Of a stretch of DNA of 64,000 bases, positions 43,503-52,106 are shown piece after piece. The position numbers were made by a program, and so were the translations under genes. How positions within the stretch are numbered: the stretch's first letter is position 1; the number at the start of each line of letters is the position of its first letter. The notes under the pieces are model-generated. The model searched no databases, was not told the DNA's origin, and was given only the letters and a program-made list of their open reading frames with translations. The DNA is from Fictibacillus sp. BK138. GTDB taxonomy: Bacteria > Bacillota > Bacilli > Bacillales > Fictibacillaceae. Where the stretch lies: the NCBI RefSeq assembly GCF_004216955.1, contig NZ_SGXL01000001.1, positions 909,925-973,924 of the forward strand, written 5' to 3'.

Positions 43503-44990
43503 GTGTTTACGATAAAACATCAATGGAATGCTAAAGAACAAGAAGAAGTCCTACTGGTCGGTTTATTTCAAGAGCCTAAACTTTCAGGAGTAATGGCAAA
43601 TATAGATGAACAGCTTCAAGGTCATATTACCGAGCTCATTAAGGACGGAGATCTTTCGAATAAAGTTAAAAGCATAAAAAAATTAAATACGCTGAATCAG
43701 ATTGGTACAAAACGCATTTATTTTGCTGGTTTAGGAAAACGAGAAGAGCTTACGTATGATCGAGTGAGAAATACATTTGGAAGAGCCGTTCAAGAAATTT
43801 CAAAAGAGAAAAGAACTCATTTTTCAATCCTTTTAGATACTTTTGAAAGTGATCAAGTATCAATGGAAAAGCTTGCACATGCTTTTAGTGAAGCGGTGGG
43901 GACTTCGGCTTACCAATTTGAGAATTATAAAAAGAAATCCAATGAACCTCAAAAAAGGCTGGAGAAAGTGACAGTTTATACGGAAAATAGTGAAGCTGAA
44001 GCTGGATTAAACAGTGGATATGCATATGCGAAGGGTATTAATCTGGCACGAGATCTAGTGAACACGCCAGCTAACTTGCTGACTCCGACTGATCTTGCTG
44101 CTGAAGCCATCGACGTGGCACTGGAATACGGTATGGAGTACGAAATCTTAGAAAAAGAAGATATGGAAAAGCTGGGTATGGGAGGTATTCTTGCCGTAAG
44201 TCAAGGATCCGATCAGCCGCCAAAGTTGATTACAGTAAAATACCAAGGACGAAAAACTTGGGATTCTGTGGTTGCATTAGTTGGTAAGGGCTTAACATTT
44301 GATGCCGGCGGATACTCGATCAAACCAGCATTAAACATGCATGAGATGAAAAGCGACATGGGTGGAAGTGCTGCTGTGCTTGGTGCCATGGAAGCTATTG
44401 GCCGATTGAAGCCTGAGATAAATGTAATGTTTGTTATTCCATCTTCAGAAAACCTTGTAAATGGCTCTGCTATGAAGCCAGGTGACGTTATAACCTCATT
44501 AAGCGGAAAAACAATCGAAGTACGTAACACTGACGCTGAAGGACGCCTTATTCTTGGTGATGCCATTACATACGCAAAAGAACAAGGGGCGGAATTCATC
44601 GTAGACGTTGCAACGTTAACAGGGGGCGTATTGGTAGCTCTCGGAGATTGTACAACAGGTGCTTTAACGAATGATGAAAACTTCTATGAGCATATTAAAC
44701 AATCAGCTGCAGATGAAGCAGAACTTCTATGGCTGCTTCCTAGTTTCCAGCCATTTAAAGATATGCTGAAAACAAGTGATGTCGCTGATCTTAATAACGC
44801 TACGGGAAGACTGGGTCATGCGATTACTGGCGGATTATTTGTAGGAGAATTTGCAGAAAAAACGCCTTGGGTTCATTTGGATATCGCAGGAACAGCATAT
44901 TCATCAAAAGCATCGGAACTTGGTCCAAAAGGCGCGACAGGGGTAATGGTCCGTACTTTGACGACATTTGTCAGAAACTTTAAAGCATAA
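43503..44990 (+). CDS. pepA: Leucyl aminopeptidase (M17 family)
   Basis: A cytosolic two-metal aminopeptidase of 495 residues (YuiE in B. subtilis). The metal- and substrate-binding sequence is in the C-terminal half: VGKGLTFDAGGYSIKP (about 260-275), KSDMGGSAAVLGAM, and the signature NTDAEGRL (about 342-349). The N-terminal 160 residues form the non-catalytic domain. The start is a GTG after aagggggaactttaac. A terminator follows. Confidence 0.96.
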   Translation: MFTIKHQWNAKEQEEVLLVGLFQEPKLSGVMANIDEQLQGHITELIKDGDLSNKVKSIKKLNTLNQIGTKRIYFAGLGKREELTYDRVRNTFGRAVQEISKEKRTHFSILLDTFESDQVSMEKLAHAFSEAVGTSAYQFENYKKKSNEPQKRLEKVTVYTENSEAEAGLNSGYAYAKGINLARDLVNTPANLLTPTDLAAEAIDVALEYGMEYEILEKEDMEKLGMGGILAVSQGSDQPPKLITVKYQGRKTWDSVVALVGKGLTFDAGGYSIKPALNMHEMKSDMGGSAAVLGAMEAIGRLKPEINVMFVIPSSENLVNGSAMKPGDVITSLSGKTIEVRNTDAEGRLILGDAITYAKEQGAEFIVDVATLTGGVLVALGDCTTGALTNDENFYEHIKQSAADEAELLWLLPSFQPFKDMLKTSDVADLNNATGRLGHAITGGLFVGEFAEKTPWVHLDIAGTAYSSKASELGPKGATGVMVRTLTTFVRNFKA

Positions 44991-44997
44991 AACAAAA

Positions 44998-45036
44998 AGG
45001 AAGCTGAATCTTACAAGATTTAGCTTCCTTTTTTGA
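44998..45036 (+). terminator. Terminator of pepA
   Basis: AAGGAAGCT and AGCTTCCTT pair, with an AATCTT/AGATT inner stem, followed by a run of T residues. Confidence 0.88.
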
Positions 45037-45085
45037 TTGACAGAGGCACACAAACATGTTAATTTGTTAAAGGTTTAACAAATTA
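45037..45085 (+). promoter_or_regulatory. Promoter and 26-bp perfect palindromic operator before yuiF
   Basis: A perfect TTGACA (45037-45042) and a 17-bp spacer lead to a -10 region at 45060. A 26-bp palindrome, TAATTTGTTAAA-GG-TTTAACAAATTA (45060-45085), starts exactly there. Two 12-bp perfect arms over the -10 and likely start point suggest a repressor site; the regulator is unknown. Confidence 0.7.
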
Positions 45086-45131
45086 GTGATTTAGCGAAAT
45101 AAAGCAATAAAGCTTCAAGGAGGAAATAAAA

Positions 45132-46451
45132 ATGAATGCTGTGGTATTAGCGGTTGCAGTTATGCTGGTACTAAGCCTTTTACGTATACATGTAGTTGTT
45201 GCTTTACTAATAGGTGCTCTTACGGGCGGTTTTATCGCCGGAATGGGACTTACAGAAACGATAACCGTATTTACTGAAGGATTAGGATCCAATGCAGTTA
45301 TTGCACTAAGTTATGCATTATTAGGAAGTTTTGCTGTGGCTCTGTCACGAACGGGACTTCCGGCTTTGATGGTTAACAAAGCCATCTTGTTAGTTGGGAA
45401 AGAAGGAGAAGCAAGAAAAAAATCTCTATCTAAAGTTCTTATCCTTTTTGTCATTTTAATGATTTCATCTTTTTCTCAGAATTTGATTCCAGTTCATATT
45501 GCCATTATTCCAATATTTATTCCGCCGCTTCTGCATGTTTTGAATGAACTTCAGCTAGACAGACGTCTGGTGGCTACAGTTATCACATTCGGTTTAATAA
45601 CGCCATATATGTGGTTCCCAGTTGGATTTGGAGGCATTTTTCATGAGATTCTCCAGACAAATATGAAGGATAGCGGACTAACAGTAAAAATGGATCAAAT
45701 TCCAACAGCGATGACCATTCCTTCACTAGGTATGATTGTTGGACTATTGATCGCAGTTTTCATTACGTATAGAAAGCCTCGCAGCTATGATAATAAAGGT
45801 GTAGGCTCTTCCGATTCAGAAGGAGCAGTTTACACAAAAAGATCAATCATAACAGCAGTTCTAGCAATAGCTGCAACTCTTTTCGTTCAGTTGAAAACTG
45901 ATTCCATGATCTTCGGTGCTCTTTCAGGTATTGTGCTGCTTTACTTTAGCGGTCAATTAAAATTAAAATCGTCAGATGCGGTTCTAACAGAAGGCATGAA
46001 GATGATGTCATACATCGGATTCGTTATGATTTCTGCAGCTGGTTTTGCCGCGGTTATGCGTGAGACCGGTGAAGTTGAAACATTGGTTAAAGACAGTGCT
46101 GCATTTATTGGCAACTCTACAGCACTTGGAGTGTTGCTTATGTTAGTGATCGGTCTGCTTGTGACAATGGGAATTGGTTCTTCGTTCTCAACGATTCCTA
46201 TCATTACAACGATCTTCGTTCCGCTAGCAGGCGAATTAGGTCTTAGTGTTATGGCAACCATCGCATTGATTGGAACAGCTGCAGCATTAGGAGATGCAGG
46301 TTCACCGGCATCAGACAGTACGCTCGGACCAACATCTGGTTTGAATGTTGATAATCAGCATAATCACATTTGGGATACGTGTGTTCCAACTTTCCTACAT
46401 TACAACTTGCCATTGATCGCATTTGGTTTCATCGCGGCGATGGTGTTATAA
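45132..46451 (+). CDS. yuiF: YuiF, Na+/H+ antiporter-family membrane protein
   Basis: A 439-residue transporter of the NhaC-like antiporter family, with about 11 hydrophobic spans. The conserved [19 protein letters not shown] near residue 395 corresponds to the GDHCSPISDTT motif of NhaC proteins. [16 protein letters not shown] and [16 protein letters not shown] lie in the first half. Substrate is unproved; sodium efflux or an organic ion are both possible. The ATG follows aaggaggaaataaaa. A palindromic operator lies just upstream. Confidence 0.88.
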   Translation: MNAVVLAVAVMLVLSLLRIHVVVALLIGALTGGFIAGMGLTETITVFTEGLGSNAVIALSYALLGSFAVALSRTGLPALMVNKAILLVGKEGEARKKSLSKVLILFVILMISSFSQNLIPVHIAIIPIFIPPLLHVLNELQLDRRLVATVITFGLITPYMWFPVGFGGIFHEILQTNMKDSGLTVKMDQIPTAMTIPSLGMIVGLLIAVFITYRKPRSYDNKGVGSSDSEGAVYTKRSIITAVLAIAATLFVQLKTDSMIFGALSGIVLLYFSGQLKLKSSDAVLTEGMKMMSYIGFVMISAAGFAAVMRETGEVETLVKDSAAFIGNSTALGVLLMLVIGLLVTMGIGSSFSTIPIITTIFVPLAGELGLSVMATIALIGTAAALGDAGSPASDSTLGPTSGLNVDNQHNHIWDTCVPTFLHYNLPLIAFGFIAAMVL

Positions 46452-46454
46452 GTT

Positions 46455-46488
46455 AAAAGACAGGCTCATTTTGAGTCTGTCTTTTATT
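46455..46488 (+). terminator. Terminator of yuiF
   Basis: AAAAGACAG and CTGTCTTTT pair, with a CTCA/TGAG inner stem round TTT. Confidence 0.88.
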
Positions 46489-46550
46489 TAGATTTGGGTT
46501 TATTTCAAAAAGGCTGTTACTTTTAACATGTTGTAATTCATCATTTACAA

Positions 46551-46738
46551 GTTGATAGGAGCGTGCCAACTACATGAATATTCTTCTCGCAAGGTATGCG
46601 ACGAGGAATCTGGCTTCGTTGAGAATAGCTTTTAGACGCAGGAGCACATATGCTTTCATGAGACTCCTAATGGCGCAAAGTGGCAGGAGGCTCACCTTCC
46701 CCTTCCTGGAGGACGAACATCCTGGAGCGGAAATCAAC
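46551..46738 (+). repeat. MITE-like foldback element, copy R4 (188 bp; outer stem from 46509 to 46776)
   Basis: GTTGAT to AATCAAC ends. It carries the extra CTTCTCGCAAGG/GCGACGAGG module seen in R3 and R5, but the first GAAGGTGC part is missing. Outside the core, AAAGGCTGTT (46509-46518) pairs perfectly with AACAGCCTTT (46767-46776), followed by ATTTTTTTC, so the whole block could end as an RNA hairpin. Confidence 0.8.
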
Positions 46739-46822
46739 CACTTTCAAAAGCAACAATGATTTCGAAAACAGCCTTTATTTTTTTCAAAAGTACACATCCT
46801 ATTTATAAGGAGGGATGTTACT

Positions 46823-46972
46823 ATGGCGAAAAGAAAACATGCTTTAGATGCAGCGGCAAAAAACAATCAGACACCGACAGAAAGTATGGCAAACGTAGAA
46901 TTTTCAAATGAATCTTTTGCAGACGAACTTCCAAAAAGAGATACACAAAGTCCGCGGTCTAAAGGAAAATAA
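46823..46972 (+). CDS. Small hydrophilic protein of unknown function
   Basis: A 49-residue protein starting MAKRKHALDAAAKNN, with NVEFSNESFADELPKRD in the middle and a basic end. The ATG has aaggaggga 7 nt upstream, and a strong terminator follows. The NVEFSNESFAD stretch is reminiscent of YfhD-type and gamma-SASP small spore proteins (ExFAxE-like), but this is too weak to name it. It lies between repeat R4 and capA. Confidence 0.7.
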   Translation: MAKRKHALDAAAKNNQTPTESMANVEFSNESFADELPKRDTQSPRSKGK

Positions 46973-46978
46973 TAAGCA

Positions 46979-47010
46979 AAAGCTGGCTCTCTACAGAGCC
47001 AGCTTTTTTA
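46979..47010. terminator. Bidirectional terminator
   Basis: AAGCTGGCTCT pairs with AGAGCCAGCTT (11 bp) round CTAC, followed by TTTTAT. It separates the small gene and the convergent capA-like gene. Confidence 0.9.
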
Positions 47011-47012
47011 TC

Positions 47013-48176
47013 TTATTCAAAGAAATTCAGTTCGGGTACCCATTGTTTCATGTGTGATTTGATCTCGTCATATGATTTTTTCATTTCAGGCAGGTCTTTC
47101 ATGGGATGGATAACGAAAGAACGATCCACATATGTCGGAAGGAATTTAGGTTCCACAAGACTGATTGTTGTTTCTTCTCCTTTTACATGTTTCGTTACGG
47201 TGAGTTGAACGATGCCGCCTATATCTTTATAGTTCCTTCTTTGACCAGAAAGGAAATTTCCTAATGAATAAGCTACAAATGTTTTTGAGCCGTCACTTGC
47301 TGTTTCCCATTTTACGGGCTGAAGGACGTGTGGATGATGTCCGATAATAATGTCACCGCCAGCCTCTGTTACCACTTTAACAATTTCCTTTTGGAAATCA
47401 TTCGGTAACCTTTCGTATTCATTGCCAAAATGCAATGACACAACAGATACATCTGACAAGTCTTTAGCTTTTTGTATGTCATTTTTAATTTTTTCGGCTT
47501 CAATTAAATTCACTAGATGATCTTTTCCGGCTGGAACAGGTATTCCGTTCGTACCATATGTATAGCTTAAAAAGGAAACGGTGATATCGTTCTTTTTCAT
47601 TAGCCTGATATTCTGCTGATCGTCCTGAGAAAAATAAGCTCCTGTATACATCACATCAATTTCATTCCAATAATTTAATGCGCTTAGAATAATTTTTTCC
47701 CCTCGGTCAAGCGTATGATTGTTCGCTAGTGTAACAAGATCAACACCATTTTCTTTTAATGCATCACCAACTTCGTAAGGGGAGTTAAAAGATGGATAAG
47801 AAGATAGACCAAATTGTGTACCGCCAATCATTGTCTCTTGGTTAGCCATTGTTATATCTGGCTGTGTCAGATAGGATTTCACAGGCAAGAAGTTTGGGTT
47901 GAAATTATATGCACCTGATTGCTGTTTAGCCTTATTATAAACGGTGTCATGAATTAAAATATCACCTACAGCGGCAAGTGTAAGGCTTGTCGTTTTTTCG
48001 ATGGGTTTTTCAACTGCAGGTTCAAGCTCTTTCTTTTTTGGCACGGCTGTATTTTCTTGTCTGGGTGCCTTTTTCTCTTCTATCGCCTGTAAATCTGCGT
48101 TATTATACATATATAAGAGTGCAATTGTAATAAAGAAAACGGAAATTATTCCTGAAAACCACAAATAACGTTTCAC
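47013..48176 (-). CDS. CapA-family (PGA_cap) metallophosphatase-like protein
   Basis: A 387-residue protein with one N-terminal membrane anchor (YLWFSGIISVFFITIALLY), a Lys/Glu/Pro-rich linker, and a PGA_cap domain of the calcineurin-like fold. LAAVGDILIHD is near residue 100, NQET and LANNHTLDRGE follow, then IIGHHPHVLQPV and AYSLGNFLSGQ. CapA proteins take part in poly-gamma-glutamate capsule synthesis; without capBC here the role is uncertain. GTG at 48176 is 9 nt after aggggg. It is divergent from kynU. Confidence 0.85.
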   Translation of the reverse strand: MKRYLWFSGIISVFFITIALLYMYNNADLQAIEEKKAPRQENTAVPKKKELEPAVEKPIEKTTSLTLAAVGDILIHDTVYNKAKQQSGAYNFNPNFLPVKSYLTQPDITMANQETMIGGTQFGLSSYPSFNSPYEVGDALKENGVDLVTLANNHTLDRGEKIILSALNYWNEIDVMYTGAYFSQDDQQNIRLMKKNDITVSFLSYTYGTNGIPVPAGKDHLVNLIEAEKIKNDIQKAKDLSDVSVVSLHFGNEYERLPNDFQKEIVKVVTEAGGDIIIGHHPHVLQPVKWETASDGSKTFVAYSLGNFLSGQRRNYKDIGGIVQLTVTKHVKGEETTISLVEPKFLPTYVDRSFVIHPMKDLPEMKKSYDEIKSHMKQWVPELNFFE

Positions 48177-48245
48177 TGGCAACACCCCCCTTGGCTCTAT
48201 CATAATGGAAGAAGAGGGGAAAAGTATATGTCTTTTTACCTTGAG

Positions 48246-48261
48246 TTGAAAACGGTTACAA
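48246..48261 (+). promoter_or_regulatory. CcpA (cre) site upstream of kynU
   Basis: TTGAAAACGGTTACAA agrees with WTGAAARCGYTTTCWN at 14 of 16 positions. It lies 28 nt before the kynU ATG in the capA-kynU divergent region, which suggests carbon-catabolite repression of kynurenine use. Confidence 0.6.
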
Positions 48262-48288
48262 GTACTAGTCGCAGGAGGAATTAACAAG

Positions 48289-49560
48289 ATGACCCAAATT
48301 ACAACGGAAACAGTAGAACTTTTAGATCAGAATGATGACCTGTCTTCTTTTAAAAATGAGTTTTACGTAAAAAATGATTCAATATACTTAGATGGAAATT
48401 CATTAGGGTTATTATCAAGGCGTGCTGAACAGTCTTTATTTGATGTGCTTAACGATTGGAAAGAGCATGGGATCGACGGCTGGATGGGTGGTAAATACCC
48501 TTGGTTCACACTGAGTGAACAGCTAGCTGAAAAGTTGGCAGTATTAGTTGGTGCAGAAGCGAACGAAGTGATCGTTACTGGATCAACGACGGTAAACCTG
48601 CATCAGCTGGCTGCTACATTTTTCGAGCCAAAAGCAGGCAAGACGAAGATTTTAGCAGATGAACTGACATTTCCGTCAGATATATATGCCCTTCAAAGCC
48701 AGATGAAGCTCAAAGGGCTTAATCCTGACACAGAACTTGTCCAAGTCAAGAGCAAAAACGGTATGACTTTAGATGAGCAGGATATCATTGATGCGATGAC
48801 AGATGACATTGCGCTCATCGTGCTGCCTTCCGTTCTATACCGCAGTGGTCAGCTGCTTGATATGGAAAGATTGACAAAAGAGGCGCACAAACGAAATATC
48901 CCGATCGGATTTGACTTATGTCATTCCATTGGTGCAATTCCTCATGAACTATCCAAATGGGGCGTTGATTTCGCTTTATGGTGCAACTACAAATATGTAA
49001 ATGCAGGACCTGGAGGAGTAGGCGGTATTTATGTAAACAAAAAGCATTTCACAAAAACACCTGGGCTCTCCGGTTGGTTCGGAAGTAAAAAAGAATCGCA
49101 GTTTGATATGGATCATACTTTTGACTCTGAAGAATCTGCTGGAGGATTTCAAATTGGTACGCCGCATATGCTCAGTACTGCCCCATTAATCGGTTCGCTT
49201 TCTATTTTCGAAGAAGCGAAGATTGACAGAATCAGAAGTAAATCATTGAAACTGACAACGTTATTAATGGATCTTTTAGATCAAGAGCTGAAAGGTGTAT
49301 TTAAAATTGTAAATCCATTAGAGGATGCAAGACGAGGTGGACATGTAGCATTAATGCATAACGATGCGGCAAGAATCTGTAAAGCGTTAAAAGATAACGG
49401 TATCGTGCCTGACTTCCGTGCTCCTAATGTGATTCGTCTAGCTCCTGTAGCTCTTTACAATTCGTTCCGTGATGTTTATGATGCTGTTCACATTCTAGCT
49501 AAAATAATGAACACGCGTGAATATGAGAAATATGAAAATAAACGCGAAGTCATTGCATAA
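48289..49560 (+). CDS. kynU: Kynureninase
   Basis: A PLP enzyme that cleaves kynurenine to anthranilate and alanine. It has 423 residues. [17 protein letters not shown] binds the PLP phosphate, [19 protein letters not shown] contains the PLP Asp, and [16 protein letters not shown] contains the Schiff-base Lys (about residue 231). The ATG follows aggaggaattaacaag. kynB follows after 14 nt. No tryptophan 2,3-dioxygenase (kynA) is adjacent. Confidence 0.96.
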   Translation: MTQITTETVELLDQNDDLSSFKNEFYVKNDSIYLDGNSLGLLSRRAEQSLFDVLNDWKEHGIDGWMGGKYPWFTLSEQLAEKLAVLVGAEANEVIVTGSTTVNLHQLAATFFEPKAGKTKILADELTFPSDIYALQSQMKLKGLNPDTELVQVKSKNGMTLDEQDIIDAMTDDIALIVLPSVLYRSGQLLDMERLTKEAHKRNIPIGFDLCHSIGAIPHELSKWGVDFALWCNYKYVNAGPGGVGGIYVNKKHFTKTPGLSGWFGSKKESQFDMDHTFDSEESAGGFQIGTPHMLSTAPLIGSLSIFEEAKIDRIRSKSLKLTTLLMDLLDQELKGVFKIVNPLEDARRGGHVALMHNDAARICKALKDNGIVPDFRAPNVIRLAPVALYNSFRDVYDAVHILAKIMNTREYEKYENKREVIA

Positions 49561-49574
49561 GGGAGATCAGAAGA

Positions 49575-50210
49575 GTGAAGATATTTGATATTTCTATGCC
49601 GCTATATAACGGTGTTCCCGGCTGGCCAGGAGACACTCCTTATGCATTTGACCTGGCTTGGACGAAGGCACAATCGGGTTCTGTTAACGTTGGCAGACTT
49701 GAGATGAGTACTCATACTGGCACACATATTGATGCTCCTTTTCATTTTAATCAAGAAGGGAAAAGAGTTATTGATCTGCCTCTTGATCTATACACAGGTA
49801 CCGCTTTGGTGATCGATGTTACAGGTAGTTCGGAGATAACAGCTGAAAGTTTAGCGGGGAAACTTAAAGAAGGTACAAAACGTGTAATTTTCAAGACGAG
49901 CTGTTGGAGTGATCGTACTAATTTCCCAGAAAAAATCGTACCTATATCTCCAGAATTGGTTCCATTTTTAAAAAAGCAAGGAGTAGGTTTGATTGGAGTG
50001 GACATGCCGTCAGTAGATCCGCTCGACAGCAAGGAACTTCACGCACACCATGCGCTCCATCAGCACAACATTCATATCTTAGAAGGGCTTGTACTTGATG
50101 ACGTTCCAGAAGGAGAATATGAACTGATCGCGCTGCCTCTTCCGTTACAAGATGCAGATGGCAGTCCTGTACGCGCTATTCTCAAAGAAATCTCTCAAAA
50201 AGATTGTTGA
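49575..50210 (+). CDS. kynB: Kynurenine formamidase (cyclase-like KynB)
   Basis: A metal-dependent amidase that hydrolyses N-formylkynurenine to kynurenine and formate. It has 211 residues. The metal site HTGTHIDAPFHF (HxGTHxDxPxH) is near residue 50, with the fingerprint FDISMPLYNGVPGWPGDTPY at the N-terminus. The start is a GTG after gggagatcagaaga. It forms an operon with kynU; the stop is directly followed by the 5' arm of the outer stem of repeat R5. Confidence 0.95.
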   Translation: MKIFDISMPLYNGVPGWPGDTPYAFDLAWTKAQSGSVNVGRLEMSTHTGTHIDAPFHFNQEGKRVIDLPLDLYTGTALVIDVTGSSEITAESLAGKLKEGTKRVIFKTSCWSDRTNFPEKIVPISPELVPFLKKQGVGLIGVDMPSVDPLDSKELHAHHALHQHNIHILEGLVLDDVPEGEYELIALPLPLQDADGSPVRAILKEISQKDC

Positions 50211-50245
50211 TTTTGGTTCACTTTATTCATTCTCTTCATTGACAA

Positions 50246-50467
50246 GTTGATTGGAGTGCAAGGTGTAAGACTCCTGCGGGATCAGCGTACCTGCTACATG
50301 CGTATTCTCCTCGCAAGGCATGCGACGTGGAAGCTCGCTTCGAGAGGATTACCTTGTGGACGCAGGAGCACAAATCCTTCCTTGGAAGTGGGACACCGAA
50401 AGCTTAAATAGCCTAGGGGGCTCACCGCACGCCCCGCGGAAAGCGAGCACCTGGAACGGAAATCAAC
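50246..50467 (+). repeat. MITE-like foldback element, copy R5 (long form, 222 bp; outer stem 50211-50499)
   Basis: GTTGATT/AATCAAC ends, a first arm like R1 (GGAGTGCAAGGTG..ACTCCTGCGGGA), the long-form module (CTCCTCGCAAGGCATGCGACG) and the common 3' half. Outside the core, TTTTGGTTCA (50211-50220) pairs with TGAGCCAAAA (50490-50499), a stem with a sequence different from that of R4. Confidence 0.82.
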
Positions 50468-50514
50468 CACTTTCAAAATGCAACAAGTTTGAGCCAAAAG
50501 CAATCCTTCTTTAA

Positions 50515-50549
50515 AAAACAAGCACATCTATATGTGTTTGTTTTTTTTC
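50515..50549 (+). terminator. Terminator downstream of R5 (probably for kynUB)
   Basis: AAACAAGCACAT pairs with ATGTGTTTGTTT (12 bp, one wobble) round CTAT, followed by a run of T residues. It lies 300 nt beyond the kynB stop with R5 between, so R5 may be transcribed with kynUB. Confidence 0.82.
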
Positions 50550-50622
50550 GTTAAACAGCATTTTTTGAGATTTAGATGGTTGTTCCTTATAATAGGAAAG
50601 AGATGCTTATTGGAGGAAAACG

Positions 50623-50928
50623 ATGTTTAAATATGGTTTTACAAATTACTTTGAAGGAAAACTCAACTTCACTGGCTATGAAATAAACCAGGTCGGCCCG
50701 TGGTTGAATGTATATATATCCTTCGAGATTGAAAATGTGGAAATTCTACCTGAAGGATTAAACGATCCAAGTGCACTTGCCGTATATGATAAAGACGGTG
50801 AACTCCAGGAGATCATCGCACATGATGAAGGCGTGGATTGTGAGTACAAGTTTACGGATAAAGAAAAAGAGCAGATTACAAGCTATTTAAAACGAATAAA
50901 CGAAAAACAATTAATTAAAGGAGAGTGA
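50623..50928 (+). CDS. Conserved-looking small acidic protein of unknown function
   Basis: A 101-residue acidic protein with no membrane segment and no motif I can name. The N-terminal half is beta-like (YFEGKLNFTGYEI, VYISFEIENVEILPEGL), followed by a helical DKEKEQITSYLKRINEK end. The ATG follows ggaggaaaacg. It ends 7 nt before the CvfC-like gene and is almost certainly cotranscribed with it. Confidence 0.75.
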   Translation: MFKYGFTNYFEGKLNFTGYEINQVGPWLNVYISFEIENVEILPEGLNDPSALAVYDKDGELQEIIAHDEGVDCEYKFTDKEKEQITSYLKRINEKQLIKGE

Positions 50929-50935
50929 ATGATAA

Positions 50936-52063
50936 TTGAAGATCACAGGAATTGAACCAACTCCGAGCCCGAACTCCATGAAAATAAATCTAGATGAAAC
51001 ACTTCCAGGAACAGAGCGCCACAATTACACGAAAGACAATGCTCAGAACGCTCCAGAATTTATCCAGGAAATCTTGAAAGTAGAAGGGGTAAAAAGCATC
51101 TATCATGTTGCGGATTTTATGGCGCTGGATAGGAATCCCCGTTCGAAGTGGGAAGATATTTTAGCGGGAGTAAGAAAAGTATTTGGACAGGAAGAAGAAA
51201 CGGCAGAAGAACAAAGTGAGGAAAAGGAAGAAGAAATTACCGAGATTACAGTTCTTATTCAAATGTTCCGCGGACTGCCGATGCAGATAAAGCTTAAAAC
51301 AGAAAAAGAAGAAAAACGCGTTGGACTGCCAGAGCGATTTGCAAAAGCAGCACTTAAGGCACAGGATTCTTCAGATAATCTTGTAATGGAGAGACAATGG
51401 GAAGAGCAAGGTGTTCGTTATGGAACTTTTGAGCAAGTAGGGAATGAAGTAGCAGAAGAACTTTCAGCCGTTTATCCTCAAGAACGGCTTGATCAATTAG
51501 TAGAACAGGCTTATAGCTCAAATGAGGGCAAAGACGTGGAGGAAGAGGAAGTTTCCACCACCGAAGTTGCTGAGAAACTTCGTGACAGTGACTGGCAGAC
51601 CCGGTATGCCGCACTTGAAAGAATGAATCCGACACTTGATGATGTAATGGTTTTAAAACAAGCATTAAAGGATGAAAAGCCATCTATCAGACGTTTAGCA
51701 GTTGTTTATTTAGGAATGATTGAAGATGAAGCTGTCCTTCCACTACTATATCTTGCTTTGCAGGACAAAAATGTGTCTGTAAGACGCACAGCAGGTGATG
51801 CATTGTCTGATCTGGGTAACCCAAAAGCGATTCCAGTCATGTGTGATGCATTATCTGATAAAAACAAATTAGTTAGATGGCGTGCAGCACGTTTTCTTTT
51901 TGAAGTAGGTGATGAGACAGCAGTTCCGGCATTAAAAGCCGCACAGGATGATCCGGAATTTGAAGTCTCTCTACAGGTGAAAATAGCTTTAGAACGGATT
52001 CAAAGCGGTGAAGAAGCGGCAGGAACGGTTTGGCAGCAGATGACAAAGAGCCGGGAACAATAA
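50936..52063 (+). CDS. cvfC: CvfC-like protein: Nfu N-terminal domain plus HEAT repeats (YpgR family)
   Basis: A 375-residue protein like Staphylococcus 'conserved virulence factor C' and B. subtilis YpgR. An Nfu/NifU N-terminal-type domain (about 1-88: GIEPTPSPNSMKINL, VKSIYHVADFMALDR) is followed by an acidic Glu-rich linker (about 90-105), a middle domain, and HEAT-like helical repeats from about 205 (SIRRLAVVYLGMIED, SVRRTAGDALSDLGN, VRWRAARFLFEVGD). Its biochemical role is not established. TTG at 50936 lies 10 nt after aaggagag. Confidence 0.85.
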   Translation: MKITGIEPTPSPNSMKINLDETLPGTERHNYTKDNAQNAPEFIQEILKVEGVKSIYHVADFMALDRNPRSKWEDILAGVRKVFGQEEETAEEQSEEKEEEITEITVLIQMFRGLPMQIKLKTEKEEKRVGLPERFAKAALKAQDSSDNLVMERQWEEQGVRYGTFEQVGNEVAEELSAVYPQERLDQLVEQAYSSNEGKDVEEEEVSTTEVAEKLRDSDWQTRYAALERMNPTLDDVMVLKQALKDEKPSIRRLAVVYLGMIEDEAVLPLLYLALQDKNVSVRRTAGDALSDLGNPKAIPVMCDALSDKNKLVRWRAARFLFEVGDETAVPALKAAQDDPEFEVSLQVKIALERIQSGEEAAGTVWQQMTKSREQ

Positions 52064-52073
52064 AATGCTATAA

Positions 52074-52104
52074 AGTAAGCCCGCTGAATTTCAGCGGGCT
52101 TACT
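52074..52104. terminator. Bidirectional hairpin between cvfC and gerC
   Basis: AGTAAGCCCGCTGA pairs perfectly with TCAGCGGGCTTACT (14 bp) round ATT. T-tracts are short on both sides, but its position between convergent genes supports a terminator. Confidence 0.75.
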
Positions 52105-52106
52105 AC

